Made by a program: the position numbers and the translations under genes
NCBI GenBank assembly: GCA_002085445.1
Contig: NBMI01000025.1
Location: 1 to 64,000, forward strand
DNA: 64,000 nt
Reading direction: 5' to 3'
Origin: Candidatus Parabeggiatoa sp. nov. 2
Lineage (GTDB): Bacteria; Pseudomonadota; Gammaproteobacteria; Beggiatoales; Beggiatoaceae
Shown: positions 18,119 through 27,138 of the stretch, piece by piece
Layout of the letters: every line of letters starts with the position of its first letter
How positions within the stretch are numbered: the stretch's first letter is position 1
The notes under the pieces: generated by a model
The model's input: only the letters and a program-made list of their open reading frames with translations
Database searches by the model: none
Told to the model about the DNA's origin: nothing

Positions 18119-18595
18119 TTATATTATGAATGAATTCCCTTCACCCCAGTCTGAAAAAAGTCTAAATTTCACTTTGAGCAAGCCCAGTTCACCAGGACTC
18201 CCGGTGGCAAGCGCAAAATTGTGTTTTCCGCGGCCTATGATGCATGCGAACTTGGGTTCGTCAAGATTGTTTAGTCTAAACACTCCCCGGCTGCTATCCC
18301 GTTCAAAACGTGCATGGTAATAGAATACGGTATCGCCGAGTGTCTGGGCGAACAGTTGTAAAATGGGCAAATGAAGTTGGTCGTTACTGAAGTCAAAAGT
18401 GGCAATCGGATTGACATACGCGCAATCTTCACCCAACCTCGTGTGCCCAGACAGCGCAAAACCAAACAGTCCAGTTCCAGGAACTAACTGGAGTTTAGCT
18501 TCCACAAAGTCCAATCGTTCCGTCGGATCGTTAAGCACTCTGACTAACGGTAAATTAATGGTGTTGGTATCAGGGTTATAAGACGGATTAGCCAA
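18119..18595 (-). CDS. Hypothetical protein, probably 5'-truncated
   Basis: A 158-residue frame from an internal Met (MANPSYNPDTNTINLPLVRV). The same frame is open upstream to 18643 and reads WHCGSGSAYSDCSNANL, which looks like the inside of a protein and not an untranslated leader, so the real N-terminus, probably with a signal peptide, seems lost. The stop that closes the upstream frame lies in CTTAACTTAATGGCAT, a phrase that is a dispersed repeat (also near 24697-24712). I do not recognise the family. The sequence has alternating beta-strand character and two cysteines in the upstream part, consistent with an extracellular beta-rich domain. Function unknown. Confidence 0.45.
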   Translation of the reverse strand: MANPSYNPDTNTINLPLVRVLNDPTERLDFVEAKLQLVPGTGLFGFALSGHTRLGEDCAYVNPIATFDFSNDQLHLPILQLFAQTLGDTVFYYHARFERDSSRGVFRLNNLDEPKFACIIGRGKHNFALATGSPGELGLLKVKFRLFSDWGEGNSFII

Positions 18596-18643
18596 GTTGG
18601 CGTTGCTACAGTCGCTGTAAGCGCTGCCACTGCCGCAATGCCA

Positions 18644-19583
18644 TTAAGTTAAGAAATAAACGAGAAAGAGCCAAAGCTAAAGTCCCCTAAAGGGGACTGG
18701 TAAATTCCTGATTTTTTCATAAGCACACGATATGGCATTTAACTTTAAGGCCGATTTCAAAGTCAAGTTCATGGTTTTGATCTCCAAGTGAGAAGTAAGT
18801 AAATAACGAGCCAATGCAATAACGGAAAGCGATGTATTTTAGAAGGGATTTGTTTATGAAAGGATTGTTGATCAGAACGTTTTGAAGTGCGAATCAAATT
18901 CTGATCCAGCATTATATCCCTTTATAAGCCAATCCGTTATAAAATCCGTTATAAAATCTTAACACCTATCAGTTTGTAATAGTCGTCATCTTTCAACGCC
19001 GTTTTCAACACCATTTTCAACACAGAGTTCACAGACTATCACAGAGTTACACAGAATCTAGAATAAACGGATTTTATTTCATGCATTATCAATAAGGATT
19101 ATTTGCTTATAAAAGTAAGTATTTTAGCGACAAACTTATGTTATCCTAAGTTTTTTAGTTATCCTTTATTATAACGAATCGGCCTGTAGTTGTTTTTATA
19201 ACGAATCGGCCTGTAGTTATTAGTTTCTAAAATCCCTTATTATATACAATCCTTGTAGTTATTATTTTCAATCGCAGGAGGCAAAAAAAAACTTCATAAC
19301 GGGGGTTGCAAACTGAGGTAATTTGAGATATTTTTGCACCTCTTTTTTCACCCTGCCAAACTAAAGTTTGGACTCCAGCCGCTTTCCTGACGTTTGGACT
19401 GCGAATTAAGAGTTGAATTGAATCATAAAAATCAATAACATATCAAAAAGTATTGATTGAAAGTGAGTTTATAAGGTTTCTCAAGCTTTCTCAAAGCAAA
19501 GAAACCGAAACGAAATGACATCATTTTTCATTTTTCATTTTTCATTTTTAATTCGTTATCAAGTAATGGGGAGTCATATTGCG
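18644..19583. other. Intergenic region, AT-rich with repeat fragments
   Basis: I see no credible gene. It contains a GTCCCCTAAAGGGGAC palindrome (about 18682-18700), short TTATAAAATCCGTTATAA phrases near 18930-18960, one CAAGG-type unit (19225-19262), a CCAAACTAAAGTTTGG palindrome (19355-19372) and the TTTCTCAAGCTTTCTC module with GAAACCGAAA at 19475-19520. Confidence 0.6.
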
Positions 19584-20558
19584 ATGAAAATGTTATTAAA
19601 AACCCTCATCTCTGTCGTCATTTTTACTTGTTTATCAATCACTTTTGCAGGACAACAAAGCCAGACACCGGCCCCTCACCTAAAAGCCGGGATGAAAGTT
19701 CAATTTGAACACGTTATGACTATAGGCTCAAAAGGGCGTGGCGAGGGCCAATTTCAGTATGTTGAAGATTTTGCCTGGGATATCAATGGCAATCTACTTG
19801 TCACAGATGCCGTCAATGCCAATGTGCAAGTTTTCAATAAGACAACGGGCGATTTTATCACGCAATTTGGTGGCCCTGGAGATGAAGAAGAGCGATTTGA
19901 GAAACCTGAAGGGATTGCTGTTGACCCCTTTGGCAATATTTTTGTGGCTGACCATTTGAGTGGTTATATCAAAAAATTCGATAAAAATCATAACCACTTA
20001 AAAACGTTCAGCGATTTTGGCACAGAACCGGGCGAAAACATGGAAGCAGAATTTATGGACATTGCAAATGGACTGCTTTACATGGCCGACACCGGTAATA
20101 ACCGGGTAGAAGTCTTTGACTTAGAAGGTCATTTTCAGTTCGTTTTTGGTGGCAAAGGTTCAGCGCCCGGCAAAATGAGGAGGCCTGAAGCCGCCAAAGC
20201 CGACAGTCAAGGAAATATTTGGGTCAGTGATTTCGGCAATAATCGCATTCAACTTTACTCAAAAGAAGGAAAGTTCCTCAAACAATGGGGCAAAGAAGGC
20301 AGTGCGCCGGGCGAGTTTAGAAAACCAACCGGTATTGCGATTGACTCGTCTGACAATATTTACGTGGGAGAACTCCACAACGACAGAATTCAGGTATTTG
20401 ACAAAGATTTAAACTTTATTGCCAGATGGGGAAAGTTTGGCAATAAAGTGGGTGAATTTGGCAAGATACATGGACTCATCGTTGATGACAGAGGTTATGT
20501 TTATGTGGCCGATACGGCAAATAACCGAATCCAAGTGTTTAAGCCCGTTAGTCGCTAA
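19584..20558 (+). CDS. Secreted NHL-repeat beta-propeller protein
   Basis: The frame is open from 19515, but the start is set at ATG 19584. From there the protein begins MKMLLKTLISVVIFTCLS and ITFAGQQ, a clear signal peptide, and GGGGAG lies about 11 bases upstream. The 23 residues before it derive from a dispersed TTTCATTTTTCAT-type repeat. The mature chain consists of about six NHL repeats with the usual pattern (GIAVDPFGNIFVADHLSGYI, GIAIDSSDNIYVGELHNDRI, GLIVDDRGYVYVADTANNRI) separated by W/F-G...G.F turns, predicting a six-bladed propeller in the periplasm or outside the cell. Such domains bind protein, peptide or polysaccharide partners and usually have no catalysis of their own. A damaged copy of its last blade follows directly downstream. 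Confidence 0.85.
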   Translation: MKMLLKTLISVVIFTCLSITFAGQQSQTPAPHLKAGMKVQFEHVMTIGSKGRGEGQFQYVEDFAWDINGNLLVTDAVNANVQVFNKTTGDFITQFGGPGDEEERFEKPEGIAVDPFGNIFVADHLSGYIKKFDKNHNHLKTFSDFGTEPGENMEAEFMDIANGLLYMADTGNNRVEVFDLEGHFQFVFGGKGSAPGKMRRPEAAKADSQGNIWVSDFGNNRIQLYSKEGKFLKQWGKEGSAPGEFRKPTGIAIDSSDNIYVGELHNDRIQVFDKDLNFIARWGKFGNKVGEFGKIHGLIVDDRGYVYVADTANNRIQVFKPVSR

Positions 20559-20622
20559 AGCCTAGGGATAAATCCCCAGGCTAAAAGCTCAAGTCTACTA
20601 AAGCAGACTAACCCCCAAGTTA

Positions 20623-20716
20623 GATACATGGACTTATCGTTGATGATAAAGGTTATGTTTATATGGCCGATACGGCAAATAACCGAATCCAAGTGTTTAA
20701 GCCTGTTAGTCGCTAA
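20623..20716 (+). pseudogene. Duplicated 3' end of the NHL gene
   Basis: Bases from GATACATGGA (20623) to the stop at 20716 repeat the last 94 bases of the NHL gene (20465-20558) at an offset of exactly 158 bp with only a few substitutions. The frame still reads the last half-blade through FKPVSR to TAA. It carries no start and encodes only the end of one blade, so it is a duplication remnant. Confidence 0.85.
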
Positions 20717-20977
20717 AGCCTGGGGATATACTTGGATTTCCTGGGGCGTTGCCCCAGGCTATATTAATCTCGCCCCGTTGGGGCTTTTCGGTAGTCACTT
20801 AAGTTATTTTTGTTTCTCAAAAAAAAAGTCCAATTTGTTCCCTTCTTGAGTATACAAACTAGCGACTACTACAAACCGTCAGTCGCTAAAGCGACTACTA
20901 CAAACCAACGACTACTACAAACTAGCGACTACTACAAACTGATAACTGATAACTGATAACTGATCAGTAATAAACTC
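20717..20977. repeat. Hairpin, CTACTACAAAC repeats and ACTGATA tandem
   Basis: CCTGGGG...CCCCAGG and GCCCCGTTGGGGC inverted repeats (20719-20790) could end transcription of the NHL unit. 20858-20937 has four GCGACTACTACAAAC tails but only one complete GTCGCTAAAGCGAC palindrome. 20938-20965 is an ACTGATA tandem directly before the next gene. Confidence 0.65.
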
Positions 20978-22881
20978 ATGAAAATACTGGAGAAATTAAT
21001 CCATCAAAATATTGATGGAAGAATCATAGCCCTGTTTGGAATAGCGAATATTTTGGTAATAGGCGCTGTTATATTTATCGTCGCGCAGTTGTACAAACTT
21101 GAAAACTCTGTTCAAACGTTGTCAAATGATGTGACAGAAACGATTACTGTTTTAAGCCCTATTTTTAAGGACTTAGAATTTGTTTCTTCCAATTTAGTTA
21201 AGATAGGCGAAAAATCCAATTTAACCTACATTAATTTAAGAAAAACCAAGAAACTCCACGCAAAATTATTGAAATACCCTCATAACGCCCAAAAGCTTGA
21301 TAAACTATTGGAGTCATTGGGGATTTTCAATAAGAAAGCACTACTGAATATTCAATCTGTGCGACTGCTCATAGATGACAGTAAGCGGAAAACAGATGAT
21401 CCTGCTTGGTTCCTTGTCTTCATTCGGCCTATTTATTCTGATAAAAAAGAGTCATGAAATAACCCAACAGCGGTTGAAGGCTGAATTTGCCACAACTGAA
21501 GCAAAACTGGCTCTCAAAGCGAAGGAAGCGGCTGACATTGCCAATAAAGCCAAAAGTACTTTTCTTGCCAGTATGAGCCATGAATTGCGTACTCCGCTCA
21601 ATGCAATTTTAGGTTTTGCCCAAATCATGCGGCGTAGCCCCACTTTGCCACAAGAACATCAAGAAAACATCAATATTATCAATCGCAGTGGTAACCATTT
21701 GCTCTCATTGATCAATGATGTGTTGGATATGTCCAAAATTGAGGCGGGCAAAATCACGCTGGATGAACATGATTTTGATTTGCACCATCTATTGAATGAA
21801 GTGCGTGACTTATTTTATCTGAAAGCCGAAAGTAAGCGCCTACAATTACAGATTGAACGGGATGAGAGTGTGTCGCGTTATATCCGTACTGATGGGACGA
21901 AATTGCGGCAAGTTTTAATTAATTTTAAGAGACACCGGTGCCGGCATTGCTGAGGGTGAATTAGAGAAATTGTTTGAAGCCTTTGCACAAACAGCAACCG
22001 GGCGAGCCTCGCAAGAAGGTACCGGGCTTGGTTTGCCGATAAGTCGTCAATTTGTGCAATTGATGGGCGGTGACATCATCGTACAAAGCGAAATTGGCAA
22101 CGGAACAGTGTTTGAATTTAGCATCCGCGCTAAAATAGTCAGTGCCGCAAAAATTGTCAATCAACACCCAGCGCGTCAAGTGATTGCCCTAGAGCCGAAT
22201 CAACCCCGTTATCGTATTTTAATTGTGGACGATAAAAGGGACAACCGCCAATTATTAATTCAATTGCTAAATCCTTTTGGTTTTGAATTACGCGAAGCCA
22301 GCAACGGACAAGAAGCCATTGATATTTTTGAAAATTGGCAACCCCATTTAATTTGGATGGATATCCAAATGCCCGTCATGGACGGTTTACAGGCGACTTT
22401 ACGCCTCAAAGTCTTGCCTAACGGGCAAAATGTTGCCATTATTGCCCTAACAGCCAGCGTCGTTAAAGAAGAACAGGATAAAATATTGGCAGCGGGATGT
22501 GATGACTTCTTGCGAAAACCTTTTAAAGAGGCTGATATTTTCGAGTTGATGCACAAACATATTGGGGTGCGCTATATTTACGAACAAGTGAAGGGTACTG
22601 AACCACAACAGAGCGCACAAGATATTTCTATACCAGACGCATTGGCGGCGTTACCTGACGAGTTACTGGCGCAAATGCGGCAAGCGGCAATCACGTTGGA
22701 AATAGAATCAATGCCAAGCCTGATTGAGCAAGTGCGTCCGTATAACAAACCTCTTGCTGATGCGTTGCTGGAATTAGCAAACAATCTTCAGTATGATCAG
22801 TTGCAAGCGTTAATTCAGCAAGCACAAGCTTCAACCCTGAAGGGGTTGAATGTGAATAGCCCCAGGTGCAACCTGGGGTAA
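20978..22881 (+). pseudogene. Hybrid histidine kinase broken by two lesions
   Basis: Three frames in order encode one sensor. 20978-21457: a membrane segment (IIALFGIANILVIGAVIFIV) and the start of a periplasmic domain. 21375-21953: a GLFILI hydrophobic stub, coiled coil and HisKA with His in FLASMSHELRTPL, ending at the first half of the N box (KLRQVLIN). 21933-22881: the G1 box DTGAGIAEGELEKLF, G2 GTGLGLPIS, and a receiver (ILIVDDKRDN; LIWMDIQMPVMDG; IALTASV; LRKPFKEAD). Between KLRQVLIN and DTGAGI the rest of the ATP-binding core, usually about 50-60 residues, is absent, together with a frame change. The first junction lacks the expected second membrane helix. The C-terminal STLKGLNVNSPRCNLG and the stop are encoded by the repeat that starts at about 22834. 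None of the pieces could be a working kinase alone. Confidence 0.85.
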
Positions 22882-23240
22882 AATGTGTCGGCACGCCTCA
22901 ACCCCGAAGGGGTTGAATGTGAAACGACGTCCTTCGCTACGCGAGATAATAGCCCCAGGTGGAACCTGGGGAAACCAATATCAGGCTTCAACCCTGAAGG
23001 GGTTGAATGTGAATGATATCATTTATAAAATATCTTAAAATTCATATCGTTATATCTTTAAACAAAAAAAGTTATACTCAAAAAATTAACAGTATAATGG
23101 ATCATTTTCACATTCAACCCCTTTGGGGTTGAGGCGTGCCGACACCTTTTACCCCAGGTTTCACCTGGGGCTATTATCTCGCTCCGCTCGGAACGAAAGT
23201 TTCACATTCAACCCCTTTGGGGTTGGAGCCTAATTAATAA
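22834..23240. repeat. Large imperfect inverted repeat built of CAACCCC/GGGGTTG modules
   Basis: Left arm (about 22834-23012): three copies of TCAACCC...AAGGGGTTGAATGTGAA with CCCCAGG...CCTGGGG hairpins and one GCTACGCGAGATAATAGC segment. Right arm (about 23105-23230): the same modules in reverse, TTCACATTCAACCCCTTTGG, GTGCCGACAC and GGGGCTATTATCTCGC. They face each other across about 90 bp of AT-rich DNA. The left arm overlaps the end of the broken kinase gene. Confidence 0.85.
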
Positions 23241-23320
23241 TTAATCATTAATCATTAATCATTAACTATTATTCCCCCCCCTTTGGGGCTGAAGCGGTTG
23301 GTTCTATTTTAAGAAAAAGC

Positions 23321-24655
23321 ATGAACAAAACTCCAAATTCAAAAGGCACTATTCTTATAGTAGATGACACACTTGCCAATCTACAGCTCTTAACCCAAAT
23401 GTTGACGGCACAGGGCTATAAAATACGTCCCGCCGTCAATGGCAAATTGGCATTCTCATTTATGCAGTCAATGCTGCCAGATTTGATTTTACTAGACATT
23501 CAAATGCCGGAAATGGATGGCTATGAAGTCTGTGGAAAATTAAAAGCCGATGACAAAACCCGCGAGATTCCCGTCATTTTTATCAGTGCTTTGACTGAAG
23601 TGTTTGATAAAGTTAAGGCCTTTTCTGTGGGAGGTGTGGATTACATCACTAAACCTTTTCAGGCCGAAGAAGTGCTTGCGCGTGTAGAAACCCACCTAAA
23701 ACTGAATCAGTTGCAACAACAATTGATCGCGCAAAACCAAGAACTACAACAAACCTTAGAACACCTCAAAGCCAGCCAACAAGAACTGATTAAAGCTGAA
23801 AAAATGGCCGCATTAGGGCAATTGATTGCCGGTGTTGCTCACGAAATCAATACGCCACTTGGCGCAATTAATTCGGCTTTTTTAGCTTTACTGCAAAAAT
23901 CATTGGCAAAAGAAGCCCTGCTGTCTGCTAGAGAAGAACGCAAATTGAAACGTCAATTGAGTCGCCAATTAGAAGAAGACGAGATTGAAGATGCTGACAC
24001 GGCTGCTAATCTATTGGTAGAAATGGGTATTTATGACAACGTTGAGCCATTTTTACCCTTGTTACAAAGTCAAGACAGTGAACGACTTTTAGAGACGGCT
24101 TCTATGCTTTCTGATTTACAAAGAAGTTCACGAACGATTGATACCTCGGTTCAGCGAGCCTCTAAAATTGTATTTGCCCTGAAAAATTTTGCTCGTTATG
24201 ATCACAGTGGGGAAAAAGTTAATGCCGATATTACCCAAGGCATTGAAACCGTGTTAACCCTTTATCAAAATCAACTCAAACACCGCATTGAAGTCATCAA
24301 ACACTACGAGCTATTACCCCCGATTCTGTGCTATGCCGACGAACTCAATCAAGTTTGGACGAATCTGATTCATAATGCCTTGCAAGCGATGGAGTATAAA
24401 GGCACCTTAACCATTGATGTCAGTCGGCAAGATAATCAAGTGTTTATCAGCATCACTGACAGTGGTAAAGGCATTGCAGAAGATATTAAGGAGAAAATCT
24501 TTGAACCTTTTTTTACCACTAAACCTGCTGGCGAAGGGAGCGGCTTGGGGTTAGATATTGTCAAAAAGATTATTGAAAAACATGAGGGTAACATTAGCGT
24601 TGAAAGTCAACCGGGTAAAACGACATTGACTGTATCTCTTCCGATTTATCCATAA
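23321..24655 (+). CDS. Receiver-histidine kinase
   Basis: A soluble 444-residue protein. The N-terminal receiver (ILIVDDTLAN; LILLDIQMPEMDG; ISALTE; TKPFQ) is followed by a coiled coil and a HisKA-like domain of the MAALGQLIAGVAHEINTPLG type, with His about residue 178. Between HisKA and the ATPase there is an unusual charged helical insert of about 100 residues (SAREERKLKRQLSRQLEEDE and on). HATPase_c shows VWTNLIHNALQAM, DSGKGIAEDI and GSGLGLDIVKKI. The HEIN motif places it in a different kinase subfamily from the HELR kinases around it. The start MNKTPNSK is chosen because it leads directly into the receiver; the upstream DNA is repeat. No strong ribosome site is seen. Confidence 0.88.
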   Translation: MNKTPNSKGTILIVDDTLANLQLLTQMLTAQGYKIRPAVNGKLAFSFMQSMLPDLILLDIQMPEMDGYEVCGKLKADDKTREIPVIFISALTEVFDKVKAFSVGGVDYITKPFQAEEVLARVETHLKLNQLQQQLIAQNQELQQTLEHLKASQQELIKAEKMAALGQLIAGVAHEINTPLGAINSAFLALLQKSLAKEALLSAREERKLKRQLSRQLEEDEIEDADTAANLLVEMGIYDNVEPFLPLLQSQDSERLLETASMLSDLQRSSRTIDTSVQRASKIVFALKNFARYDHSGEKVNADITQGIETVLTLYQNQLKHRIEVIKHYELLPPILCYADELNQVWTNLIHNALQAMEYKGTLTIDVSRQDNQVFISITDSGKGIAEDIKEKIFEPFFTTKPAGEGSGLGLDIVKKIIEKHEGNISVESQPGKTTLTVSLPIYP

Positions 24656-24696
24656 TCCCCAACATACCCACAATTACCTCCCCAGGTTTCACCTCA

Positions 24697-24790
24697 ATGC
24701 CATTAAGTTAAGGGCTTTGCACGTGGGATTGCCCCTACAAACCGTTATGTAATGTAGGGGCAATCCTTTATGGTTGCCCTCACTTTTACC
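24697..24790. repeat. GTAGGGGCAATCC-type hairpin repeat
   Basis: GGATTGCCCCTACA (24726-24739) pairs perfectly with TGTAGGGGCAATCC (24753-24766) across a 13-base loop. Part of the same element (GTAGGGGCAATCCC then TTGTGGTTGCCC) recurs at 44645-44675. It lies after the kinase gene and may end transcription, but it has no U-tract and looks mainly like a dispersed repeat. The phrase ATGCCATTAAGTTAAG just before it is shared with 18638-18653. Confidence 0.75.
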
Positions 24791-24859
24791 AGTTGCTCTT
24801 CACATATTCCAAGGCTCTTGTGTAATGCAAGAAGTGTGTTATAAAAAAGGAAACGTATC

Positions 24860-25258
24860 ATGCCTAAACCCATCATTTTATGTGTGGATGACGAAAAAGT
24901 TATCTTAGAGCGCCTTAGGCGGGAATTGAGAACCGAATTTGGTAAAGCCTATAGCTACGAATTTGCCGAAGATGCTGAAGAAGCGATGGAGCTCATTGAA
25001 GAATTAGAAGAAGAGAACGAGGAAATTATCGTCATTGTTTCTGACTGGTTAATGCCGGGGAAAAAAGGCGATGAATTTCTCATTGATGTTCATAACCGCT
25101 ATCCCAATATAGTGAAAATCATGCTGACAGGCCAAGCTGATGACGAGGCGGTTGAACGTGCCGAAAAGCAAGCCAATCTCCACTATTGTTTACGCAAGCC
25201 TTGGAGTCACGAAACGTTAGTAGAGACGATCAAGTCTGGTTTAGAAAAGTTCGCATAG
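24860..25258 (+). CDS. Stand-alone receiver (CheY-like) response regulator
   Basis: A 132-residue single receiver domain: MPKPIILCVDDEKVI, acidic pocket DD; phosphoacceptor Asp in VIVSDWLMPG; switch Thr in MLTGQAD; conserved Lys in RKPW. AAGGAA lies about ten bases before the ATG. The KPW ending and LTGQA.DEAVERA pattern closely match the N-terminal receiver of the cyclase gene that follows 92 bases downstream, so the two probably arose by duplication and are likely co-transcribed. With no output domain it may act by protein contact or as a phosphate sink in the kinase cluster. A long acidic stretch (ELEEENEE) between strands 2 and 3 is a local oddity. Confidence 0.88.
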   Translation: MPKPIILCVDDEKVILERLRRELRTEFGKAYSYEFAEDAEEAMELIEELEEENEEIIVIVSDWLMPGKKGDEFLIDVHNRYPNIVKIMLTGQADDEAVERAEKQANLHYCLRKPWSHETLVETIKSGLEKFA

Positions 25259-25293
25259 ATGAGTGTTGGTGTTGGATAATAATTTTCACCAAA

Positions 25294-25324
25294 GAAATCC
25301 GATTTTTCAAAAAAATCGGATTTC
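25294..25324 (+). promoter_or_regulatory. Perfect 14-bp hairpin between receiver and cyclase genes
   Basis: GAAATCCGATTTTT (25294-25307), loop CAA, then AAAAATCGGATTTC (25311-25324). It ends about 16 bases before the GAGGA ribosome site of the next gene. With no U-tract after it, it may be an attenuator, an mRNA processing or stability element, or a repeat; position alone cannot decide. Confidence 0.6.
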
Positions 25325-25350
25325 TCCGGGGCAACAAAGAGGAAAATATC

Positions 25351-27138
25351 TTGAGTAGGCCCGTTATTTTATGTGTTGATGATGAACCCGTTATACTCTA
25401 TAGCTTAAGAGCAGAACTCAATAAAGCACTAGGTAGGGACTATCTGATAGAACTCGCTGAAAGTGGCAAAGAAGCCTTGGAAATTATAGAGGAATTGTTA
25501 GCAGATAACGTTGAAATACCTTTAGTTATCTCTGACTACATTATGCCTCAGATGAAAGGTGATGAACTCCTACAACGCATTCATGCCAAAAGCGCAAAAA
25601 CGCTCAAAGTGATGCTGACGGGACAAGCGAGTATTGAAGCCGTCGCTCGTGCGGTCAATCAGGCCAAATTATATCGTTATATCGCCAAACCTTGGGACGC
25701 TGAAGACTTAAAATTAACGGTTACTCAAGCCCTCCGCAGCTATTTTCAGGATAAACAGCTAGAAGAACAAAATGCCAAGCTGCAACAAATGAATCAGCAG
25801 TTAGAGCAATCAAACCGCGAACAAGCCGCACTCATTAATGCTTATGAACGCTTTGTACCTCATCAATTTTTAAGTTTACTAGACAAAAAAAGCATTTTGG
25901 ATATTCAGTTAGGCAACCAAGTTGAAAAAGAAATGACCATTCTGTTTGCCGATATTCGTGGCTTTACTTCCCTTTCTGAAAAACTGGCACCACAAGATAA
26001 TTTTAACTTTATCAATGCCTATTTAAGTCAAATGGAACCTATTATTGGTCAACATAATGGTTTTATTGATAAATATATCGGTGATGCCATTATGGCATTA
26101 TTTCCAACCACAGATGATGCGGTACGTGGTTCGATTGCTATGTTGAAAAAACTGATTGACTATAATCAGGAGCGATCAAAGGCAAACTCTCAGCCGATTA
26201 AAATTGGTATTGGAGTCAATACGGGGCCGCTCATGCTGGGTACGGTGGGTGGAAAAAATCGCATGGATGGCACTGTCATCTCGGATGCGGTTAATTTAGC
26301 TTCTCGTATCGAGCAAATCACAAAAATTTATGGCACATCTTTGTTAATCACAGAACACACTTACTATAAATTAACAGATTTCTCGCAATATAATATTCGC
26401 GTGATTGACTGTGTGACTGTCAAAGGCAAAACCGAACCGGTGACAGTTTATGAAGTGTTCGATGCCCAACCGCCTACTGTTATTGAACTCAAATCAACCA
26501 CATTAGATGATTTTGAACAAGGTTTTCAATGTTTTCATCAGGAACAATTTGAAAAAGCACAGCATTTGTTTGAGAAAGTCTTACAAGTTAACAAGAATGA
26601 TAAAGCGGCGCAGGTTTATTTAGAAACCTGTCGTACCGTGTTAAGCATGACGATGCCACAAAAGCCTAAAATCCTGATGGTGGATGATGTGCCTTCCAAT
26701 TTAAAAGTCTTGTCCACTTTTATGCGTTCCAACCACTTTGACGTGTTCGTTGCCGAAGATGGAGAAATTGCGCTAGAAATAGTTGAATATAATCCCCCGC
26801 ATTTAATTTTGTTAGATGTGATGATGCCTCACATGGATGGTTTTGAAACCTGTAAGCGACTGAAAGCCAATTCCAAAACTCAAGAGATTCCAGTGATTTT
26901 TATGACAGCTTTGTCAGATACCGTGGATAAAATAAAAGGTTTCGAGTTAGGCGCGGTGGATTACATCACTAAACCCTTCCAGCAGGAAGAAATCTTGTTA
27001 CGCATTAATACTCACTTAAAAATCCACCATTTACAACAACAACTCCAAGCGAAAAATACCGAATTAGAAATTCACAATTTGCAACTCAAGGAAAAAATCA
27101 CCGCTTTGACAATGCAAACAAACTATAGTCTTCACTGA
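25351..27138 (+). CDS. Receiver-class III nucleotide cyclase-receiver protein
   Basis: Start set at TTG 25351 (LSRPVILCVDDEPVI) because AGAGGA lies 5-8 bases upstream and the receiver begins there; upstream codons run through a hairpin. Order: receiver (VISDYIMPQMKGDE; MLTGQAS; AKPW), coiled coil, cyclase homology domain (MTILFADIRGFTSLSE with the first metal Asp; YIGDAIMALFP with the second; GTVISDAVNLASRIE), a short helical TPR-like stretch (FEKAQHLFEKVLQVN), then a second receiver (ILMVDDVPSN; LILLDVMMPHMDG; MTALSD; TKPFQ) and a C-terminal coiled coil. It should make cAMP (or cGMP) under control of phosphorylation from neighbouring kinases, in the cytoplasm. The pair of receivers is from two different subfamilies (KPW against KPF), which argues for fusion and not internal duplication. 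Confidence 0.88.
   Translation: MSRPVILCVDDEPVILYSLRAELNKALGRDYLIELAESGKEALEIIEELLADNVEIPLVISDYIMPQMKGDELLQRIHAKSAKTLKVMLTGQASIEAVARAVNQAKLYRYIAKPWDAEDLKLTVTQALRSYFQDKQLEEQNAKLQQMNQQLEQSNREQAALINAYERFVPHQFLSLLDKKSILDIQLGNQVEKEMTILFADIRGFTSLSEKLAPQDNFNFINAYLSQMEPIIGQHNGFIDKYIGDAIMALFPTTDDAVRGSIAMLKKLIDYNQERSKANSQPIKIGIGVNTGPLMLGTVGGKNRMDGTVISDAVNLASRIEQITKIYGTSLLITEHTYYKLTDFSQYNIRVIDCVTVKGKTEPVTVYEVFDAQPPTVIELKSTTLDDFEQGFQCFHQEQFEKAQHLFEKVLQVNKNDKAAQVYLETCRTVLSMTMPQKPKILMVDDVPSNLKVLSTFMRSNHFDVFVAEDGEIALEIVEYNPPHLILLDVMMPHMDGFETCKRLKANSKTQEIPVIFMTALSDTVDKIKGFELGAVDYITKPFQQEEILLRINTHLKIHHLQQQLQAKNTELEIHNLQLKEKITALTMQTNYSLH

Noticed and set aside
17863-18129. 88-residue frame with three RAMLTFETSRIFF units
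   Set aside because: Translation of the 81-bp tandem repeat; no independent sign of a gene.
24697-24790. Hairpin after the 23321-24655 kinase as an intrinsic terminator
   Set aside because: No U-tract follows the stem, and the same sequence occurs elsewhere as a dispersed repeat, so I list it as a repeat and not as a terminator.
25186-25350. Upstream extension of the cyclase frame overlapping the receiver gene
   Set aside because: It runs through the end of the receiver gene and a perfect hairpin. The TTG at 25351 has a GAGGA site and begins the receiver fold directly.
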